The notes under the pieces were generated by a model, which was not told the origin of the DNA, ran no database searches, and worked only from the letters and a program-made list of their open reading frames with translations. The translations under genes and the position numbers were made by a program. From Marinobacter nauticus (GTDB taxonomy: Bacteria; Pseudomonadota; Gammaproteobacteria; Pseudomonadales; Oleiphilaceae), in NCBI RefSeq assembly GCF_003634635.1, contig NZ_RBJB01000006.1, forward strand, positions 159,010 to 223,009: DNA of 64,000 nucleotides, written 5' to 3'. Position 1 is the stretch's first letter, and each line of letters opens with the position of its first letter. Shown piece by piece: positions 46,353-60,609 of this stretch.

Positions 46353-47549
46353 TTACTCGATGATCTTGGCGACCACGCCGGCACCAACGGTACGACCACC
46401 TTCGCGAATCGCGAAGCGCAGGCCATCTTCCATGGCGATCGGAGCGATCAGGGTGACGGTCATTTTCACGTTGTCACCCGGCATTACCATTTCTACGCCT
46501 TCCGGCAGTTCGCAAGAACCGGTCACGTCAGTGGTCCGGAAGTAGAACTGCGGACGGTAGCCCTTGAAGAACGGAGTATGACGACCACCTTCTTCTTTGG
46601 ACAGTACGTACACTTCACACTCGAACTTGGTGTGCGGCTTGATGGAGCCCGGCACACACAGAACCTGACCACGCTCAACGTCGTCACGCTTGGTACCACG
46701 CAGCAGAACACCAACGTTCTCGCCGGCACGACCTTCGTCCAGCAGCTTGCGGAACATCTCAACACCGGTACAGGTGGTCTTGGTGGTGTCGCGGATACCC
46801 ACGATTTCCACTTCGTCACCAACCTTGATGATGCCACGCTCAACACGACCAGTTACTACGGTACCACGACCAGAGATGGAGAATACGTCCTCGATCGGCA
46901 TCAGGAACGGCTGATCGATCGCACGCTCCGGCTCAGGGATGTAGTCGTCCAGGGCTTCTACCAGCTTCTTGACAGCGGTAGTACCCATTTCGTTGTCGTC
47001 TTTGCCTTCCAGCGCCATCAGGGCAGAACCGGTGATGATCGGAGTGTCGTCACCCGGGAAGTCGTACTGGCTCAGCAGGTCACGAACTTCCATCTCAACC
47101 AGCTCCAGCAGCTCCTCGTCATCTACCATGTCGGCCTTGTTCAGGAACACGACAATGAAAGGAACGCCAACCTGACGGGACAGCAGGATGTGCTCACGAG
47201 TCTGCGGCATGGGGCCGTCAGCTGCGGAGCAAACCAGGATCGCGCCGTCCATCTGTGCCGCACCAGTGATCATGTTCTTCACATAGTCAGCGTGGCCCGG
47301 ACAGTCTACGTGGGCGTAGTGACGGGTCGGAGAATCGTACTCTACGTGAGAGGTCGCGATGGTAATACCACGCGCACGCTCTTCCGGTGCGTTATCGATC
47401 TGATCGAAAGCACGGCTCTCGCCAGTACCCCAAACTTCGTGACACACACGAGTCAGGGCGGCTGTCAGAGTGGTCTTACCATGGTCAACGTGACCGATGG
47501 TGCCCACGTTTACGTGCGGCTTGTTACGCTCAAACTTTGCTTTGGACAC
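46353..47549 (-). CDS. tuf: Elongation factor Tu, copy 1
   Basis: 398 residues. The GTPase that brings aminoacyl-tRNA to the ribosome. P-loop GHVDHGKT, switch [10 protein letters not shown] and NKAD are present. It lies 34 bases after fusA as last gene of the str operon. A second copy ends at 62927. The shared 1,074 bp differ at only three positions, all silent, near 47121, 47244 and 47301, which shows recent gene conversion. Confidence 0.98.
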   Translation of the reverse strand: MSKAKFERNKPHVNVGTIGHVDHGKTTLTAALTRVCHEVWGTGESRAFDQIDNAPEERARGITIATSHVEYDSPTRHYAHVDCPGHADYVKNMITGAAQMDGAILVCSAADGPMPQTREHILLSRQVGVPFIVVFLNKADMVDDEELLELVEMEVRDLLSQYDFPGDDTPIITGSALMALEGKDDNEMGTTAVKKLVEALDDYIPEPERAIDQPFLMPIEDVFSISGRGTVVTGRVERGIIKVGDEVEIVGIRDTTKTTCTGVEMFRKLLDEGRAGENVGVLLRGTKRDDVERGQVLCVPGSIKPHTKFECEVYVLSKEEGGRHTPFFKGYRPQFYFRTTDVTGSCELPEGVEMVMPGDNVKMTVTLIAPIAMEDGLRFAIREGGRTVGAGVVAKIIE

Positions 47550-47583
47550 GGTTACACCTCTTCCTGTTTCTTAAGTCCTGGGA

Positions 47584-49689
47584 TCAACCCTTTTTAATGA
47601 TCGCTTCGGCAATGTTCGAAGGAGCTTCCGCATAGCGGGAGAACTCCATCGCATAAGACGCCCGGCCCTGTGTTGCAGAACGCAGGTCGGTGGCGTAACC
47701 GAACATCTCCGACAACGGAACTTCAGCACGGATGACCTTGCCCGCCGGGCCTTCATCCATACCCTGCACAAGGCCGCGACGACGGTTCAGGTCGCCAACA
47801 ACGTCACCCATGTAATCTTCAGGGGTAACAACCTCAACCTTCATGATCGGCTCAAGAAGGGCAGGATTTGCTTCGAGGGCGCCTTTCTTCATCGCCATGG
47901 AGCCAGCGATTTTGAACGCCATTTCGTTGGAGTCGACGTCGTGGTAGGAACCATCGTACAGCGTCGCCTTGATACCCAGCAGCGGATAGCCGGCCAGACA
48001 GCCGTTCTGCATCTGCTCCTCGATACCCTGCTGAACCGCCGGAATGTATTCCTTGGGAACCACACCACCAACGATCTCGTTCACAAAGATAAAGTTTTCG
48101 CCATCTTCATCATCCAGAGGCAGCGGCTCCAACTTCACTTTTACGTGACCGTACTGGCCGCGACCACCAGACTGACGAACGAATTTACCCTCAACGTCAA
48201 CCGGCTTACGGATGCATTCACGATAAGCGACCTGAGGCTTACCGATGTTGGCCTCAACCTTGAACTCGCGACGCATACGGTCAACGATGATGTCCAGGTG
48301 AAGCTCACCCATACCAGAGATGATGGTCTGACCGGACTCTTCGTCGGTGCGAACACGGAACGAAGGATCTTCCTGGGCCAGCTTGCCCAGCGCCACACCC
48401 ATCTTCTCCTGGTCTGCCTTGGACTTCGGCTCAACCGCCACAGAGATAACCGGCTCAGGGAACTCCATGCGCTCCAGAACAATCTTGTTGTTCTCGTCAC
48501 ACAGGGTGTCACCGGTGGTCACGTTCTTCAGACCAATGGCAGCAGCGATGTCGCCCGCCAGAACTTCCTTGATCTCTTCACGGTCGTTGGCGTGCATCTG
48601 AACCATACGGCCCACACGCTCTTTCTTGCCTTTAACCGAGTTGAACACAGCATTACCGGATTCCAGTTTACCGGAGTAAACACGGAAGAAGGTCAGCGTG
48701 CCCACGAACGGATCGGTGGCGATCTTGAACGCCAGAGCAGCGAACGGCGCATCGTCGTCAACCGGACGAGTCTCTTCTGTACCTTCGTCGTCAACCTCAC
48801 CGCGGATGGCTTTAACCTCATCCGGAGCCGGCAGGAATTCGATAACGGCATCAAGTACCGCCTGCACACCCTTGTTCTTGAACGCGGAACCACAGGTCGC
48901 CAGAACGATTTCGTTGGCGATGGTACGATCGCGCAGACCTTTTTTGATCTCTTCGTAGGTCAGCTCTTCGCCTTCCAAGTACTTGTCCATGTACTCTTCG
49001 TTGGCTTCGGCAGCAGCTTCAATCATCTGCTCGCGAGCCTTCTCGGCTTCAGCCTTCATGGATTCCGGAATGTCGCGAAGCTCGTAGGTCATACCCTGGT
49101 CAGCTTCGTTCCAGTAGATAGCCTTCATGCGCAGCAGGTCAACGATGCCTTCGAAATCGTCTTCCGCGCCGATCGGCAGCTGGATGGGCACAGTGGTCGC
49201 GCCCAGACGGTTACGGATCTGCTCAACAACGCGCATAAAGTTAGCGCCGGCGCGGTCCATCTTGTTGACGAACACCATGCGCGGAACTTCATACTTGTTG
49301 GCCTGACGCCATACAGTCTCGGACTGCGGCTCAACACCGGAAGAACCACAGAATACAACGACCGCACCGTCGAGAACCCGCAGAGAACGCTCTACTTCGA
49401 TAGTGAAGTCAACGTGCCCCGGTGTGTCGATGATGTTGATGCGGTGCTCGGGGTATTGCTTGTCCATACCCTGCCAGAAGGTTGTAACAGCGGCAGACGT
49501 GATGGTGATACCACGCTCCTGCTCCTGCTCCATCCAGTCTGTAGTGGAAGCGCCGTCATGGGTTTCACCCATTTTGTGACTACGACCGGTGTAGTAAAGA
49601 ATACGCTCGGTTGTAGTGGTCTTGCCCGCATCCACGTGCGCACAGATACCAATGTTTCTGTAACGTTTGATAGGAGTCTTGCGTGCCAC
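47584..49689 (-). CDS. fusA: Elongation factor G
   Basis: 701 residues, the translocase GTPase. P-loop [17 protein letters not shown] and NKMDRAGA are visible, followed by domains II to V with [11 protein letters not shown] and [12 protein letters not shown]. It lies between rpsG and tuf copy 1, as in the standard str operon. Confidence 0.98.
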   Translation of the reverse strand: MARKTPIKRYRNIGICAHVDAGKTTTTERILYYTGRSHKMGETHDGASTTDWMEQEQERGITITSAAVTTFWQGMDKQYPEHRINIIDTPGHVDFTIEVERSLRVLDGAVVVFCGSSGVEPQSETVWRQANKYEVPRMVFVNKMDRAGANFMRVVEQIRNRLGATTVPIQLPIGAEDDFEGIVDLLRMKAIYWNEADQGMTYELRDIPESMKAEAEKAREQMIEAAAEANEEYMDKYLEGEELTYEEIKKGLRDRTIANEIVLATCGSAFKNKGVQAVLDAVIEFLPAPDEVKAIRGEVDDEGTEETRPVDDDAPFAALAFKIATDPFVGTLTFFRVYSGKLESGNAVFNSVKGKKERVGRMVQMHANDREEIKEVLAGDIAAAIGLKNVTTGDTLCDENNKIVLERMEFPEPVISVAVEPKSKADQEKMGVALGKLAQEDPSFRVRTDEESGQTIISGMGELHLDIIVDRMRREFKVEANIGKPQVAYRECIRKPVDVEGKFVRQSGGRGQYGHVKVKLEPLPLDDEDGENFIFVNEIVGGVVPKEYIPAVQQGIEEQMQNGCLAGYPLLGIKATLYDGSYHDVDSNEMAFKIAGSMAMKKGALEANPALLEPIMKVEVVTPEDYMGDVVGDLNRRRGLVQGMDEGPAGKVIRAEVPLSEMFGYATDLRSATQGRASYAMEFSRYAEAPSNIAEAIIKKG

Positions 49690-49707
49690 GATATAAACCT
49701 CGGCTTG

Positions 49708-50196
<489 letters not shown>

Positions 50197-50293
50197 CTAA
50201 AAGGTCTTCAGGAACCCCTGAGATAGCCATCTGCTACTCAGCCTTACTCTTACCGTTCTGACAAGCAACGATAAAAGACACCCGCTCGGGACA

Positions 50294-50668
50294 TCAGGAC
50301 TTGGGTCGTTTTGCACCGTACTTGGAGCGGCCCTGCTTACGGTTCTGTACACCCTGGGTGTCCAAAGTACCGCGAACAGTGTGATAGCGCACACCCGGAA
50401 GGTCTTTTACTCGACCGCCCCGGATCAGCACAACACTGTGCTCCTGAAGGTTGTGACCTTCACCACCAATGTATGAGGAAACCTCGTAGCCGTTAGTCAG
50501 ACGAACACGGCACACTTTACGCAGTGCTGAGTTCGGCTTCTTCGGCGTAGTGGTGTATACACGAGTGCACACACCACGGCGCTGAGGGCAAGCCTGGAGC
50601 GCGGGAACGTCGCTCTTGGCTACCTTGCGCTTACGAGGCTTACGCACCAACTGATTAATCGTTGCCAT
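50294..50668 (-). CDS. rpsL: 30S ribosomal protein S12
   Basis: 124 residues, starting [18 protein letters not shown]. The decoding-centre loops [13 protein letters not shown] and [12 protein letters not shown] hold the lysines that, when changed, give streptomycin resistance elsewhere; both are wild type here. ATG at 50668 gives the standard length. Confidence 0.98.
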   Translation of the reverse strand: MATINQLVRKPRKRKVAKSDVPALQACPQRRGVCTRVYTTTPKKPNSALRKVCRVRLTNGYEVSSYIGGEGHNLQEHSVVLIRGGRVKDLPGVRYHTVRGTLDTQGVQNRKQGRSKYGAKRPKS

Positions 50669-50732
50669 GTAAGCAAACTCCAAAAAAACCATACCAATGA
50701 AACTTACCCCCAATGCAGGGGGTAAAATTTAA

Positions 50733-50758
50733 GGGACGCAAGTTTAAGCTTGCGTCCC
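50733..50758 (-). terminator. Terminator downstream of rpoC
   Basis: GGGACGCAAG and CTTGCGTCCC form a 10-bp stem with a 6-base loop, followed on the minus strand by TTAAATTTT. It parts rpoBC from the str operon. A second stem, TTACCCCC/GGGGGTAA at 50704-50725, lies just past it and may lie in the rpsL leader. A third possible stem (about 50792-50822) lies right after the rpoC stop. Confidence 0.75.
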
Positions 50759-50834
50759 GAGTCAGTCAAGATGACTGATCTCTTTTTAACCACCCTGGAG
50801 GTAGGTATCTACCCCGAGGGTGGCGCGCGCGAAC

Positions 50835-53800
50835 TCAGCTTTCGCGGTTAAGTTCGGCGCTCAGAGCTTCTTCAACATCGGCCGCAGTCACGCCCTGCTC
50901 TTCCAGGTCACGCTTGCGACGGCGCTCGTTGTGATAGGCAAGACCTGTACCGGCCGGAATCAGACGCCCTACCACCACGTTTTCCTTCAGACCGCGCAGG
51001 TAGTCCCGCTTGCCAGTCACCGCACCCTCGGTCAGAACCCGGGTGGTTTCCTGGAACGAGGCCGCAGAGATGAAGGACTCGGTCGCCAACGATGCCTTGG
51101 TGATACCAAGCAGCAGACGCTCGAAGCGTGCAGGCTCTTTGTCTGCCGCATTCGCCTTCTCGTTCTCTTCCATCACCTGGGTAATTTCTACCTGGTCGCC
51201 CGACAGCAGAGTGGTATCACCCGGATCGGTGATTTCCACCTTGCGCAGCATCTGGCGAACGATAACCTCGATATGTTTATCGTTGATGACAACGCCCTGC
51301 AGACGGTACACGTCCTGGATTTCGTTGGTGATGTACTTGGCCAGCTCGACCACACCCAGCAGACGCAGGATGTCGTGCGGGTTGGACGGACCATCCGAGA
51401 TCACCTCACCCTTTTCAACGGTTTCACCTTCGAACACGTTGAGCTGGCGATGCTTCGGAATCAGAACCTCATAGGCATCATCATCCTTCGGCGTGATCAC
51501 CAGGCGCTTCTTGCCCTTGGTCTCTTTACCGAAGGAAACCACGCCGCTGATCTCCGCGAGGATCGCGGACTCTTTCGGACGACGGGCCTCGAACAGGTCG
51601 GCAACCCGAGGCAGACCACCGGTGATGTCCCGGGTCTTCGAGCTTTCCTGCGGAATACGGGCGACCACATCACCCAGCTCGATCTTGGCACCATTCGCCA
51701 TGGTTACCAGAGCGTTGGCCGGCAGGAAGAAGATCGCGGTACCGCCCCCGGGCAGCTCCACTTCCTCTCCCGAGTCGTCGACCAACTGAATGGCCGGACG
51801 AATGTCCTTACCCGCAGCCGGACGCTCTTTCGGGTCAATCACTTCCATCGTGGACAGACCGGTCAGCTCGTCAGCCTGGGTACGGACAGTAATGCCCTCT
51901 TCCATGTTGACGAACTTGGCGGTGCCCTTCGCTTCCGCGATGATCGGGTGCGTGTGCGGATCCCACTTGGCAACCACAACACCAGCTTCTACCTGATCAC
52001 CGTTCTTCACAGACAGCACGGCACCGTACGGCAGTTTGTACCACTCGCGCTCACGCCCCTGCTCATCGGCAATGGCCAGCGCGGAGGAACGGGATACCAC
52101 CACCAGCGAACCGTCGGTTTTCTCGATCGACTTCAGGTTGTGCAGGCGTACCGTACCACCATGCTTCACCTGGATATTGTCTACCGCAGACGCCCGGCTC
52201 GCGGCACCACCAATGTGGAAGGTACGCATGGTCAGCTGGGTACCAGGCTCACCGATGGACTGGGCAGCGATAACACCTACCGCTTCGCCCACGTTCACCT
52301 GGTGGCCACGGGCCAGATCACGGCCGTAACACTTGGAACAGATGCCGTGACGGGTCTCACAGGTAATCGCAGAGCGTACCCAGATTTCGTCTACACCCGC
52401 GCGCTCAACCATTTCGACGGTCTTCTCGTCGAGCAGTGTGCCCGCTGGAACAACGGCGTTGTCCTTGTCAGTCGGCGTGAACACATCGCGAGCCGTCACA
52501 CGACCCAGAACCCGGTCGCCCAGCGGGACAACCACGTCGCCGCCTTCGATGTGCGGCGTCATCAGCAGACCTTCATCGGTACCACAGTCTTCCTCGGTCA
52601 CCACCAGATCCTGAGACACGTCAACCAGACGGCGGGTCAGGTAACCGGAGTTCGCGGTCTTCAGTGCAGTATCCGCCAGACCTTTACGAGCACCGTGAGT
52701 CGAGATGAAGTACTGGAGTACGTTCAGACCTTCACGGAAGTTAGCCGTAATCGGCGTTTCGATGATGGAACCATCCGGCTTGGCCATCAGACCACGCATA
52801 CCGGACAGCTGACGGATCTGGGCGGCGGAACCCCGCGCACCGGAATCGGCCATCATGTAGACGGAGTTGAAGGACTCCTGCATCAGGTCTTCACCGTCTT
52901 CGCCCTTCACTGGCTGGCCATCAGGGCCAATAACCTGCTCTTTGGACAGACGCTCCATCATTGCCTTGGACACTTTGTCGTTGGCACGGGACCAGATGTC
53001 GATCACCTTGTTGTACTTCTCACCCTGGGTCAGAAGACCGGATGCGTACTGGTTTTCGATGTCTTTTACTTCGTCGGAGGCTGCATCCACCAGCTCGTAC
53101 TTCTCCGGCGGAATCTCGAAATCGTTAAAGCCGATCGAGATACCGGAACGGGTTGCGTAGTGGTAACCCATGTACATCAACTGGTCAGCGAAGATGACCG
53201 TGTCTTTCAGACCAGCATCCCGGTAACAGGTGTTGATCAGGTTGGAAATCGCCTTCTTCACCATCGGCTTGTTGACGATCTCGAACGGCAGGCCGTCCGG
53301 CACGATATCGTAAAGCAGAGCGCGACCAACGGTGGTATCGACAATGCGGAAGCTCTCGGTACGATTACCGTCTTCGTCAACCGCAACTTCCTTGACCCGA
53401 ACCTTAACCTTCGCCTGCAGGTCAACCTGACCGGCACCGTAAGCGCGATGGGCTTCCTTGACGTCAGCAAAGACCATACCTTCACCCAGAGCGGCGTGAC
53501 GCTCACGGGTCATGTAGTACAGCCCCAGTACCACGTCCTGAGACGGTACGATAATGGGCTCGCCGTTGGCGGGCGACAACACGTTGTTGGTAGACATCAT
53601 CAACGCGCGGGCTTCGAGCTGGGCTTCCAGAGTCAGCGGTACGTGTACCGCCATCTGGTCACCATCGAAGTCAGCGTTGTAGGCCGCACACACCAGCGGG
53701 TGCAGCTGAATGGCCTTACCTTCGATCAGAACCGGCTCGAACGCCTGGATACCCAGACGGTGCAGGGTCGGCGCACGGTTCAGCAGGATCGGATGCTCAC

Positions 53801-55049
53801 GGATGACCTCATCCAGGATATCCCAGACCACGCCTTCCTCACGCTCGACCATCTTCTTGGCGGCCTTGATCGTGGTCGCCAGTCCGCGGTGCTCAAGCTT
53901 TGAGAAAATGAACGGTTTGAACAGCTCCAGAGCCATTTTCTTCGGCAGACCGCACTGATGCAGGCGCAGGTACGGACCTACCACGATCACCGAACGGCCG
54001 GAGTAGTCAACACGCTTACCCAGCAGGTTCTGACGGAAACGACCCTGCTTACCCTTGATCATGTCAGCCAGGGACTTCAGCGGGCGCTTGTTGGTGCCGG
54101 TGATGGCACGGCCACGACGGCCATTGTCCAGCAGGGCATCCACAGCTTCCTGCAGCATCCGCTTCTCGTTACGCACGATGATGTCCGGAGCATTCAGCTC
54201 CAAAAGGCGCTTGAGACGGTTGTTCCGGTTGATCACCCGACGGTACAGGTCGTTCAGGTCGGAAGTGGCAAAACGGCCACCATCCAGCGGAACCAGGGGG
54301 CGCAGGTCCGGCGGAAGAACCGGCAGCACGGTCATGACCATGTCGCCTGGCTTGTTACCGGAATACAGGAACGCTTCCAGAATTTTCAGGCGCTTGCTGA
54401 ATTTCTTGATCTTGGTTTCGGAGTTGGTCTGCGGAATTTCTTCGCGCAGCGCGTCAACTTCTGCCTGCAGATCGATGTCTTCCAGCAATTGCTTGACGGC
54501 TTCCGCACCCATGCGGGCGTCGAACTCGTCACCAAACTCTTCCAGGGCTTCGTAATACTGCTCATCGTTCAGGAGCTGGCCCTTCTCCAGAGTGGTCATG
54601 CCCGGATCGATAACAATAAAGCTCTCGAAGTACAGAACCCGCTCGATGTCACGCAGGGTCATGTCCAGCATCAGACCGATGCGGGACGGCAGCGACTTCA
54701 GGAACCAGATATGGGCGACCGGGCTGGCCAGCTCAATATGGCCCATGCGCTCACGACGAACGCTCGCCAGGGCAACCTCGACACCACACTTTTCACAAAT
54801 GACACCGCGGTGCTTGAGGCGCTTGTATTTTCCGCACAGACACTCGTAGTCCTTGATCGGGCCGAAGATCTTGGCACAGAAAAGACCGTCACGCTCCGGC
54901 TTGAAGGTACGGTAGTTAATGGTCTCAGGCTTTTTTACTTCGCCAAAAGACCAGGAACGAATCATGTCAGGCGACGCCAGGCCAATGCGGATGGCGTCGA
55001 ATTCCTTGCTCTGATTCTGGCTCTTGAGAAGATTCAGCAAATCTTTCAT
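50835..55049 (-). CDS. rpoC: DNA-directed RNA polymerase subunit beta'
   Basis: 1,404 residues. The catalytic loop [15 protein letters not shown] binds the active-site magnesium. The N-terminal zinc finger ([20 protein letters not shown]) and the second zinc site ([15 protein letters not shown]) are intact. It follows rpoB by 76 bases. Confidence 0.99.
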
Positions 55050-55125
55050 CAGTTAAAGCTCCGGATGGCGTTAATCTCGGGCGGGCACACGGAGTGCCCG
55101 CTCACGCTGCCAAAAACAATTCGGC

Positions 55126-58100
55126 TCACTCGGATTCCAGCTCGATGTCGATACCCAACGAGCGGATTTCCTTGACAAGAACGTTGAAGGATTCAGGCAT
55201 GCCCGGCTCCATACGATGATCGCCATCGACAATGTTCTTGTACATCTTGGTCCGACCGTTTACGTCGTCAGACTTGACGGTGAGCATTTCCTGCAGGGTA
55301 TAGGCGGCACCGTATGCCTCCAGAGCCCAGACTTCCATCTCACCGAAGCGCTGACCACCGAACTGAGCCTTACCACCCAGCGGCTGCTGGGTAACCAGGC
55401 TGTAAGAGCCGGTAGAACGAGCGTGCATCTTGTCGTCGATCAGGTGGTTCAGCTTGAGAATGTACATATAGCCAACAGTTACCGGACGATCAAACGCATC
55501 GCCGGTACGGCCGTCATAGAGCTTGGTCTGACCGGTAGTATCCAGGCCAGCCAACTCAAGCATTCTCTTCACCTCGGCTTCCTTGGCACCATCGAAGACC
55601 GGTGTTGCCATGGGAACGCCACCACGCAGGTTGTTGCACAGCTCGAAAATCTCTTTGTCAGTCAGACTGTCAAGGTCAACCTTGAACACTTCGTCCGAAT
55701 GATTGTAGATCTCGTCCAGCAACTTGCGAAGCTCAGCCACCTTGCGCTGCTCATCAAGCATGCGGCTGATCCGCTCACCCAGGCCTTTAGCCGCAGCACC
55801 CAGATGAGTTTCAAGCACCTGACCAACGTTCATCCGCGACGGTACACCGAGCGGGTTCAGAACGATATCGACGGTATTGCCAAACTCGTCGTAGGGCATG
55901 TCTTCAATCGGCATAACCGCAGAGATAACACCCTTGTTACCATGACGGCCAGCCATCTTGTCGCCCGGCTGAATACGACGCTTGATTGCCAGGTAAACCT
56001 TAACAATCTTGAGTACGCCAGGAGCCAGATCATCGCCCTGCTGAAGCTTGCCCTTCTTGTCGTCAAAGCGAGCTTCGTGCTCTTTCTTGCGATCCTCGAG
56101 GCCCTGCTCGGATTTCTCCAGCAACTCGTTCAAAGCTTCGTCTTTCATGCGCAGCTTGAACCAGTCGGCTCGCGGCAGTTCCGCCAGGTAGGCTTCTTCC
56201 AGCTTCGCACCCTTTTTCAGGCCAGGACCACTGATCACTTCCTGACCTTTCAGAGCGGCCATCAGACGCTCGAACGTCGCACCTTCAACAATGCGGTACT
56301 CGTCTTTCAGGTCCTTACGGTACTTGTCCAGCTGCTCTTTCTCGATCGAAAGCGCTCGGGCATCTTTCTCGATACCGTCACGGGTGAAGACCTGAACGTC
56401 AATGACCGTACCACGGGTACCGGTCGGCACACGCTGAGATGTGTCCTTAACGTCAGACGCTTTTTCACCAAAGATGGCACGCAGAAGCTTCTCTTCCGGG
56501 GTCAGCTGGGTTTCGCCTTTCGGCGTTACCTTACCAACCAGAATGTCGCCGGGGCCCACTTCAGCGCCGATGTAGACAATGCCAGACTCATCCAGCTTGG
56601 ACAGTGCGCTTTCACCCACGTTCGGAATATCTGCGGTGATTTCTTCGCTGCCCAGCTTGGTATCACGAGCCACACAGGTCAGTTCCTGAATGTGGATGGT
56701 GGTCAGACGGTCTTCCTGAACCACTTTCTCGGAGATGAGAATGGAGTCCTCAAAGTTGTAACCGTTCCAGGGCATGAACGCGATGCGCATGTTCTGACCC
56801 AGAGCCAGCTCACCCAGATCCACAGAAGGACCATCCGCCAACACATCGCCACGGGCAATCACGTCACCCTGACGCACGATAGAACGCTGGTTGATACAGG
56901 TGTTCTGGTTGGAGCGGGTGTACTTGGTGAGGTTATAGATATCCACACCTGCATCACCGGCTTCGGTTTCTTCGTTGTTGACGCGAACCACGATACGGGC
57001 CGCATCCACGCTTTCGATCACGCCACCGCGACGCGCGGTTACACACACGCCAGAGTCCTGAGCCACCGTGCGCTCAACACCGGTACCCACCAGCGGCACC
57101 TGCGACTTCAGGGTCGGGACCGCCTGGCGCTGCATGTTCGCACCCATCAGGGCCCGGTTGGCATCGTCGTGCTCCAGGAACGGGATCAGAGACGCCGCGA
57201 CCGACACAACCTGGCGCGGAGATACGTCCATGAAGTTAACCGCTTCCGGAGGCGCTACGGTAAATTCGTTCTGGTGACGCACTGTAACCAGCTCATCAGT
57301 CAGACGCTTGCCTTCATCGGTAGCAGCGCTGGCCTGGGCGATCACGTAGTTGCTCTCTTCAATCGCAGAGAGGTAAACCACCTCGTCGGTCACCACACCA
57401 TCGACCACCTTCCGGTACGGACTCTCAAGGAAGCCGTAGGAGTTGGACCGGGCGTAGGTTGCCAGCGAGTTGATCAGACCGATGTTCGGGCCTTCCGGAG
57501 TCTCGATCGGGCACACACGGCCGTAGTGGGTCGGATGTACGTCACGGACTTCGAAGCCGGCGCGTTCACGGGTCAGACCACCTGGGCCCAACGCAGAAAT
57601 ACGACGCTTGTGGGTAACCTCGGACAGCGGGTTGTTCTGATCCATGAACTGGGACAGCTGGCTGGAGCCAAAGAACTCTTTCACAGCGGCCGCAACCGGC
57701 TTGGCGTTGATCAGGTCCTGCGGCATCAGGCCTTCGCTTTCGGCGAGACTCAGACGCTCACGCACTGCACGCTCAACACGCACCAGACCAACACGGAACT
57801 GGTTTTCGGCCATTTCACCCACGCAACGCACACGACGGTTGCCCAGGTTATCAATGTCGTCCACCTGGCCCTGGCCGTTACGGATGGCAATCAAGGTCTT
57901 CAGTACGTCGATGATATCGTCGTGCGTCAGCGTACCTTCGCCGGTGCTTTCTTCCCGGCCCAGGCGACGATTCAGTTTCATCCGGCCAACGGCGGACAGA
58001 TCGTAACGCTCTTCGGAGAAGAACAGGTTGTTAAACAGATTCTCCGCAGATTCCTTGGTAGGCGGTTCGCCCGGGCGCATCATGCGGTAGATTTCCACCA

Positions 58101-59202
58101 ACGCTTCGAGCGGGGTGCGGGTCGGGTCGATACGCAGGGTATCCGACATGAACGGACCGCAATCCAGGTCGTTGGTGTACAGGGTTTCGATGTCTTTAAC
58201 ACCGGCATCGAGGATCTTGGTAACCACTTCCTCGGTCAGTTCGGTGTTGCATTCCACCAGCACTTCGCCGGTAGACTGATCGATCATGTCCTTGGCCAGG
58301 ACACGACCGTAGAGATACTCGGTCGGTACTTCCAGCTCGGTGATACCGGCTTTTTCCAGCTGCTTGATGTGACGGGCAGTGATCCGGCGGCCTTCTTCAA
58401 CAATCACGTTGCCGTCATTGTCTTTGATGTCGAAGGTTGCGATATCGCCACGCAGACGGCTTGGTACCAGCTCCAGCTTGCACACTTCCGCGCCCAGGCT
58501 GAACTTACTGGTTTCGAAGAACATCTCGAGCATTTGCTCGGAGGTGTAGCCCAGGCCACGCAACAGAATGGAGGCCGGCAGCTTACGACGGCGGTCGATA
58601 CGAACGAAGACGGCGTCCTTCGGATCGAACTCGAAGTCCAGCCAGGAGCCACGGTAAGGAATCACCCGGGCTGAGTACAACAGCTTGCCGGAGGAATGGG
58701 TCTTACCCTTGTCGTGATCGAAGAACACACCAGGTGAACGGTGGAGCTGGGAAACAATAACGCGCTCGGTACCGTTAACAACAAAGGTACCGTTCTCGGT
58801 CATCAGGGGCATTTCGCCCATGTAGACTTCTTGCTCTTTGATGTCCTTGATCGCCTTGTTAGACGATTCCTTATCATAAATGATCAGGCGGACCTTCACC
58901 CGTAGCGGCGCGGCGTAAGTTACGCCCCTGAGCTGACATTCCTTGACGTCAAAGACTGGCTCGCCGATTCGGTAGCTCACATACTCGAGCGCGGCGTTGC
59001 CAGAATAACTGACGATCGGGAATACGGATTTGAATGCTGCATGAAGACCAGTTTCCCGGCGGTCTTCAGGCGCAGTTTCCATTTGGAGGTAGTCCCGGAA
59101 CGAATCCAGCTGAATTGACAGCAAATAGGGGACTTCCATCACGGAAGGCAATTTACTAAAGTCTTTGCGAATCCGCTTTTTCTCAGTGTAGGAGTAAGTC
59201 AT
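55126..59202 (-). CDS. rpoB: DNA-directed RNA polymerase subunit beta
   Basis: 1,358 residues from the ATG at 59202 (GGGGAA upstream). The rifampicin region [20 protein letters not shown] and [10 protein letters not shown] shows no known resistance change. The catalytic flap and the C-terminal clamp segment [20 protein letters not shown] are present. Joined to rplL by a 242-bp gap with an attenuator. Confidence 0.99.
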   Translation of the reverse strand: MTYSYTEKKRIRKDFSKLPSVMEVPYLLSIQLDSFRDYLQMETAPEDRRETGLHAAFKSVFPIVSYSGNAALEYVSYRIGEPVFDVKECQLRGVTYAAPLRVKVRLIIYDKESSNKAIKDIKEQEVYMGEMPLMTENGTFVVNGTERVIVSQLHRSPGVFFDHDKGKTHSSGKLLYSARVIPYRGSWLDFEFDPKDAVFVRIDRRRKLPASILLRGLGYTSEQMLEMFFETSKFSLGAEVCKLELVPSRLRGDIATFDIKDNDGNVIVEEGRRITARHIKQLEKAGITELEVPTEYLYGRVLAKDMIDQSTGEVLVECNTELTEEVVTKILDAGVKDIETLYTNDLDCGPFMSDTLRIDPTRTPLEALVEIYRMMRPGEPPTKESAENLFNNLFFSEERYDLSAVGRMKLNRRLGREESTGEGTLTHDDIIDVLKTLIAIRNGQGQVDDIDNLGNRRVRCVGEMAENQFRVGLVRVERAVRERLSLAESEGLMPQDLINAKPVAAAVKEFFGSSQLSQFMDQNNPLSEVTHKRRISALGPGGLTRERAGFEVRDVHPTHYGRVCPIETPEGPNIGLINSLATYARSNSYGFLESPYRKVVDGVVTDEVVYLSAIEESNYVIAQASAATDEGKRLTDELVTVRHQNEFTVAPPEAVNFMDVSPRQVVSVAASLIPFLEHDDANRALMGANMQRQAVPTLKSQVPLVGTGVERTVAQDSGVCVTARRGGVIESVDAARIVVRVNNEETEAGDAGVDIYNLTKYTRSNQNTCINQRSIVRQGDVIARGDVLADGPSVDLGELALGQNMRIAFMPWNGYNFEDSILISEKVVQEDRLTTIHIQELTCVARDTKLGSEEITADIPNVGESALSKLDESGIVYIGAEVGPGDILVGKVTPKGETQLTPEEKLLRAIFGEKASDVKDTSQRVPTGTRGTVIDVQVFTRDGIEKDARALSIEKEQLDKYRKDLKDEYRIVEGATFERLMAALKGQEVISGPGLKKGAKLEEAYLAELPRADWFKLRMKDEALNELLEKSEQGLEDRKKEHEARFDDKKGKLQQGDDLAPGVLKIVKVYLAIKRRIQPGDKMAGRHGNKGVISAVMPIEDMPYDEFGNTVDIVLNPLGVPSRMNVGQVLETHLGAAAKGLGERISRMLDEQRKVAELRKLLDEIYNHSDEVFKVDLDSLTDKEIFELCNNLRGGVPMATPVFDGAKEAEVKRMLELAGLDTTGQTKLYDGRTGDAFDRPVTVGYMYILKLNHLIDDKMHARSTGSYSLVTQQPLGGKAQFGGQRFGEMEVWALEAYGAAYTLQEMLTVKSDDVNGRTKMYKNIVDGDHRMEPGMPESFNVLVKEIRSLGIDIELESE

Positions 59203-59380
59203 CTGCATTCCCCAGCTTTAGACCTGATACCTGGTATCAAGAAGCAATCAAATGTTCTGCTTCGGGGCCGAGTTGCTCGGCTTATCGCGCCGTCTTGAAC
59301 AAGACTCTGGCTGTAGGTTATAGATCTGACATCAACCTGCAATTGCACACCAGACTCTATAGCATATACAACAGAAAAAG

Positions 59381-59403
59381 GCCGGTGGCACGAAGCCACC
59401 AGC
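59381..59403 (-). terminator. Attenuator in the rplL-rpoB gap
   Basis: On the minus strand GCTGGTGGC, a TTCGT loop and GCCACCGGC are followed by CTTTTTC. It is a terminator-type stem placed after rplL that would let only part of transcription reach rpoBC, as is known in E. coli. Confidence 0.8.
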
Positions 59404-59444
59404 CCGTCCATGCTTAACGCACGGTGTCGATCAACAGCCGACTC

Positions 59445-59819
59445 TTACTTGAGCTCAACAGAAGCGCCTGCTTCCTCAAGCTTCTTCTTGGCTTCTTCAG
59501 CCTCGTCCTTGCTTGCGCCTTCCTTAACAGTAGAAGGTGCGCCGTCAACCATTTCCTTGGCTTCTTTCAGACCCAGACCAGTCAGTTCACGAACGGCCTT
59601 GATAACGTTTACTTTCTTCTCGCCAGCGCCGGTCAGAACTACGTCGAACTCGGTCTTCTCTTCGGCGGCTTCGCCAGCAGCGGCAGCAGCCGGAGCGGCA
59701 GCAACAGCGGCAGCAGCAGAAACGTTAAACTTCTCTTCCATTGCTTCTACGAGCTCAACAACTTCCATTACGCTCATTTCAGCAATTGCATTCAAAATAT
59801 CGTCTTTAGACAGAGCCAT
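59445..59819 (-). CDS. rplL: 50S ribosomal protein L7/L12
   Basis: 124 residues: an N-terminal dimer domain, an Ala-rich hinge (about 36-52) and the C-terminal factor-binding domain with [20 protein letters not shown]. It forms the stalk with L10 and recruits translation factors. Confidence 0.99.
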   Translation of the reverse strand: MALSKDDILNAIAEMSVMEVVELVEAMEEKFNVSAAAAVAAAPAAAAAGEAAEEKTEFDVVLTGAGEKKVNVIKAVRELTGLGLKEAKEMVDGAPSTVKEGASKDEAEEAKKKLEEAGASVELK

Positions 59820-59859
59820 GACTTTCTCCCAAAAATGTAAAAAATGGTGTTCAACAGAA

Positions 59860-60390
59860 TCAAGCAGCGTCTTGCTTCTGATCCCGGACTGCAGCTACAA
59901 CACGTGTGATCCTGCCCGGAATATCGTTCAGGGTACGTGCAAGCTTGGTAACTGGTGCCTGTGTAACAATGGCCAGCTTGGTCAACGCTTCGTGCAGCGT
60001 CGGCAGCGTAGCCAGGCGATCAATCTGTTCTGCACCCATCAGCTCACCGCCGACAGCCAGACCCTTGATTTCGAACGCCTCTTTCTCTTTGGCAAAATCC
60101 TTCAGCAGGCGCGCAGCGGCACCCGGATCTTCCATTGAGAAAGCCAGAATGGTAGGACCAACCAGCGCCGGATCAATGCACTCGAACTCGGTACCACGAA
60201 TCGCGATCTTTGCCAGGTTGTTACGAACAACCTTCAGACGCACGTTTTCGGCACGAGCCTTGGCACGCAGCGCCGTCATGTCACCTGAGGTGACACCACG
60301 GTAGTCAGCCAAAACCACAGACAGAGCAGTACCAGCAGTCTCGTTGACTTCAGCGACGATCGCTTTCTTGTCTTCGAGTCTAATTGCCAC
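59860..60390 (-). CDS. rplJ: 50S ribosomal protein L10
   Basis: 176 residues, N-terminal domain [20 protein letters not shown] and the C-terminal helix that anchors L12 dimers. In E. coli the L10-L12 complex represses translation through the leader, and a structured leader of about 219 bases lies upstream here. Confidence 0.98.
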   Translation of the reverse strand: MAIRLEDKKAIVAEVNETAGTALSVVLADYRGVTSGDMTALRAKARAENVRLKVVRNNLAKIAIRGTEFECIDPALVGPTILAFSMEDPGAAARLLKDFAKEKEAFEIKGLAVGGELMGAEQIDRLATLPTLHEALTKLAIVTQAPVTKLARTLNDIPGRITRVVAAVRDQKQDAA

Positions 60391-60609
60391 TGGTTTTCTC
60401 CTCGATTTCGCCGGCTTATGCCAGCAAACCCATCTATGTCCCTCGCGGGACGCCTAACGGTGTTTGGGTTCAGAGAGAACGTCGTCACACCGTCTGCGCA
60501 GGCGTTGCTTTAACCCTTGAGGCGCCCTTCAAAAGGGCGCTGCGGGGGCCTGCGGTCTTTGACAGCCTTGGCTTCCGCCCAGACTACAAAGTAACTACCG
60601 CTCAGAGCC
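60391..60609 (-). promoter_or_regulatory. Probable L10-type leader between rplA and rplJ
   Basis: A 219-base untranslated gap where the L10 leader of many bacteria lies. It has an 8-bp stem, GCGCCCTT/AAGGGCGC (60522-60540), among other paired segments. A kink-turn was not identified by eye. Assignment is by position. Confidence 0.5.

Noticed and set aside
50820..53903. Very long open frame opposite rpoC
   Set aside because: An antisense shadow caused by the codon bias of rpoC; no start context or known domain.
55216..58674. Very long open frame opposite rpoB
   Set aside because: Antisense shadow of rpoB, same reasoning.
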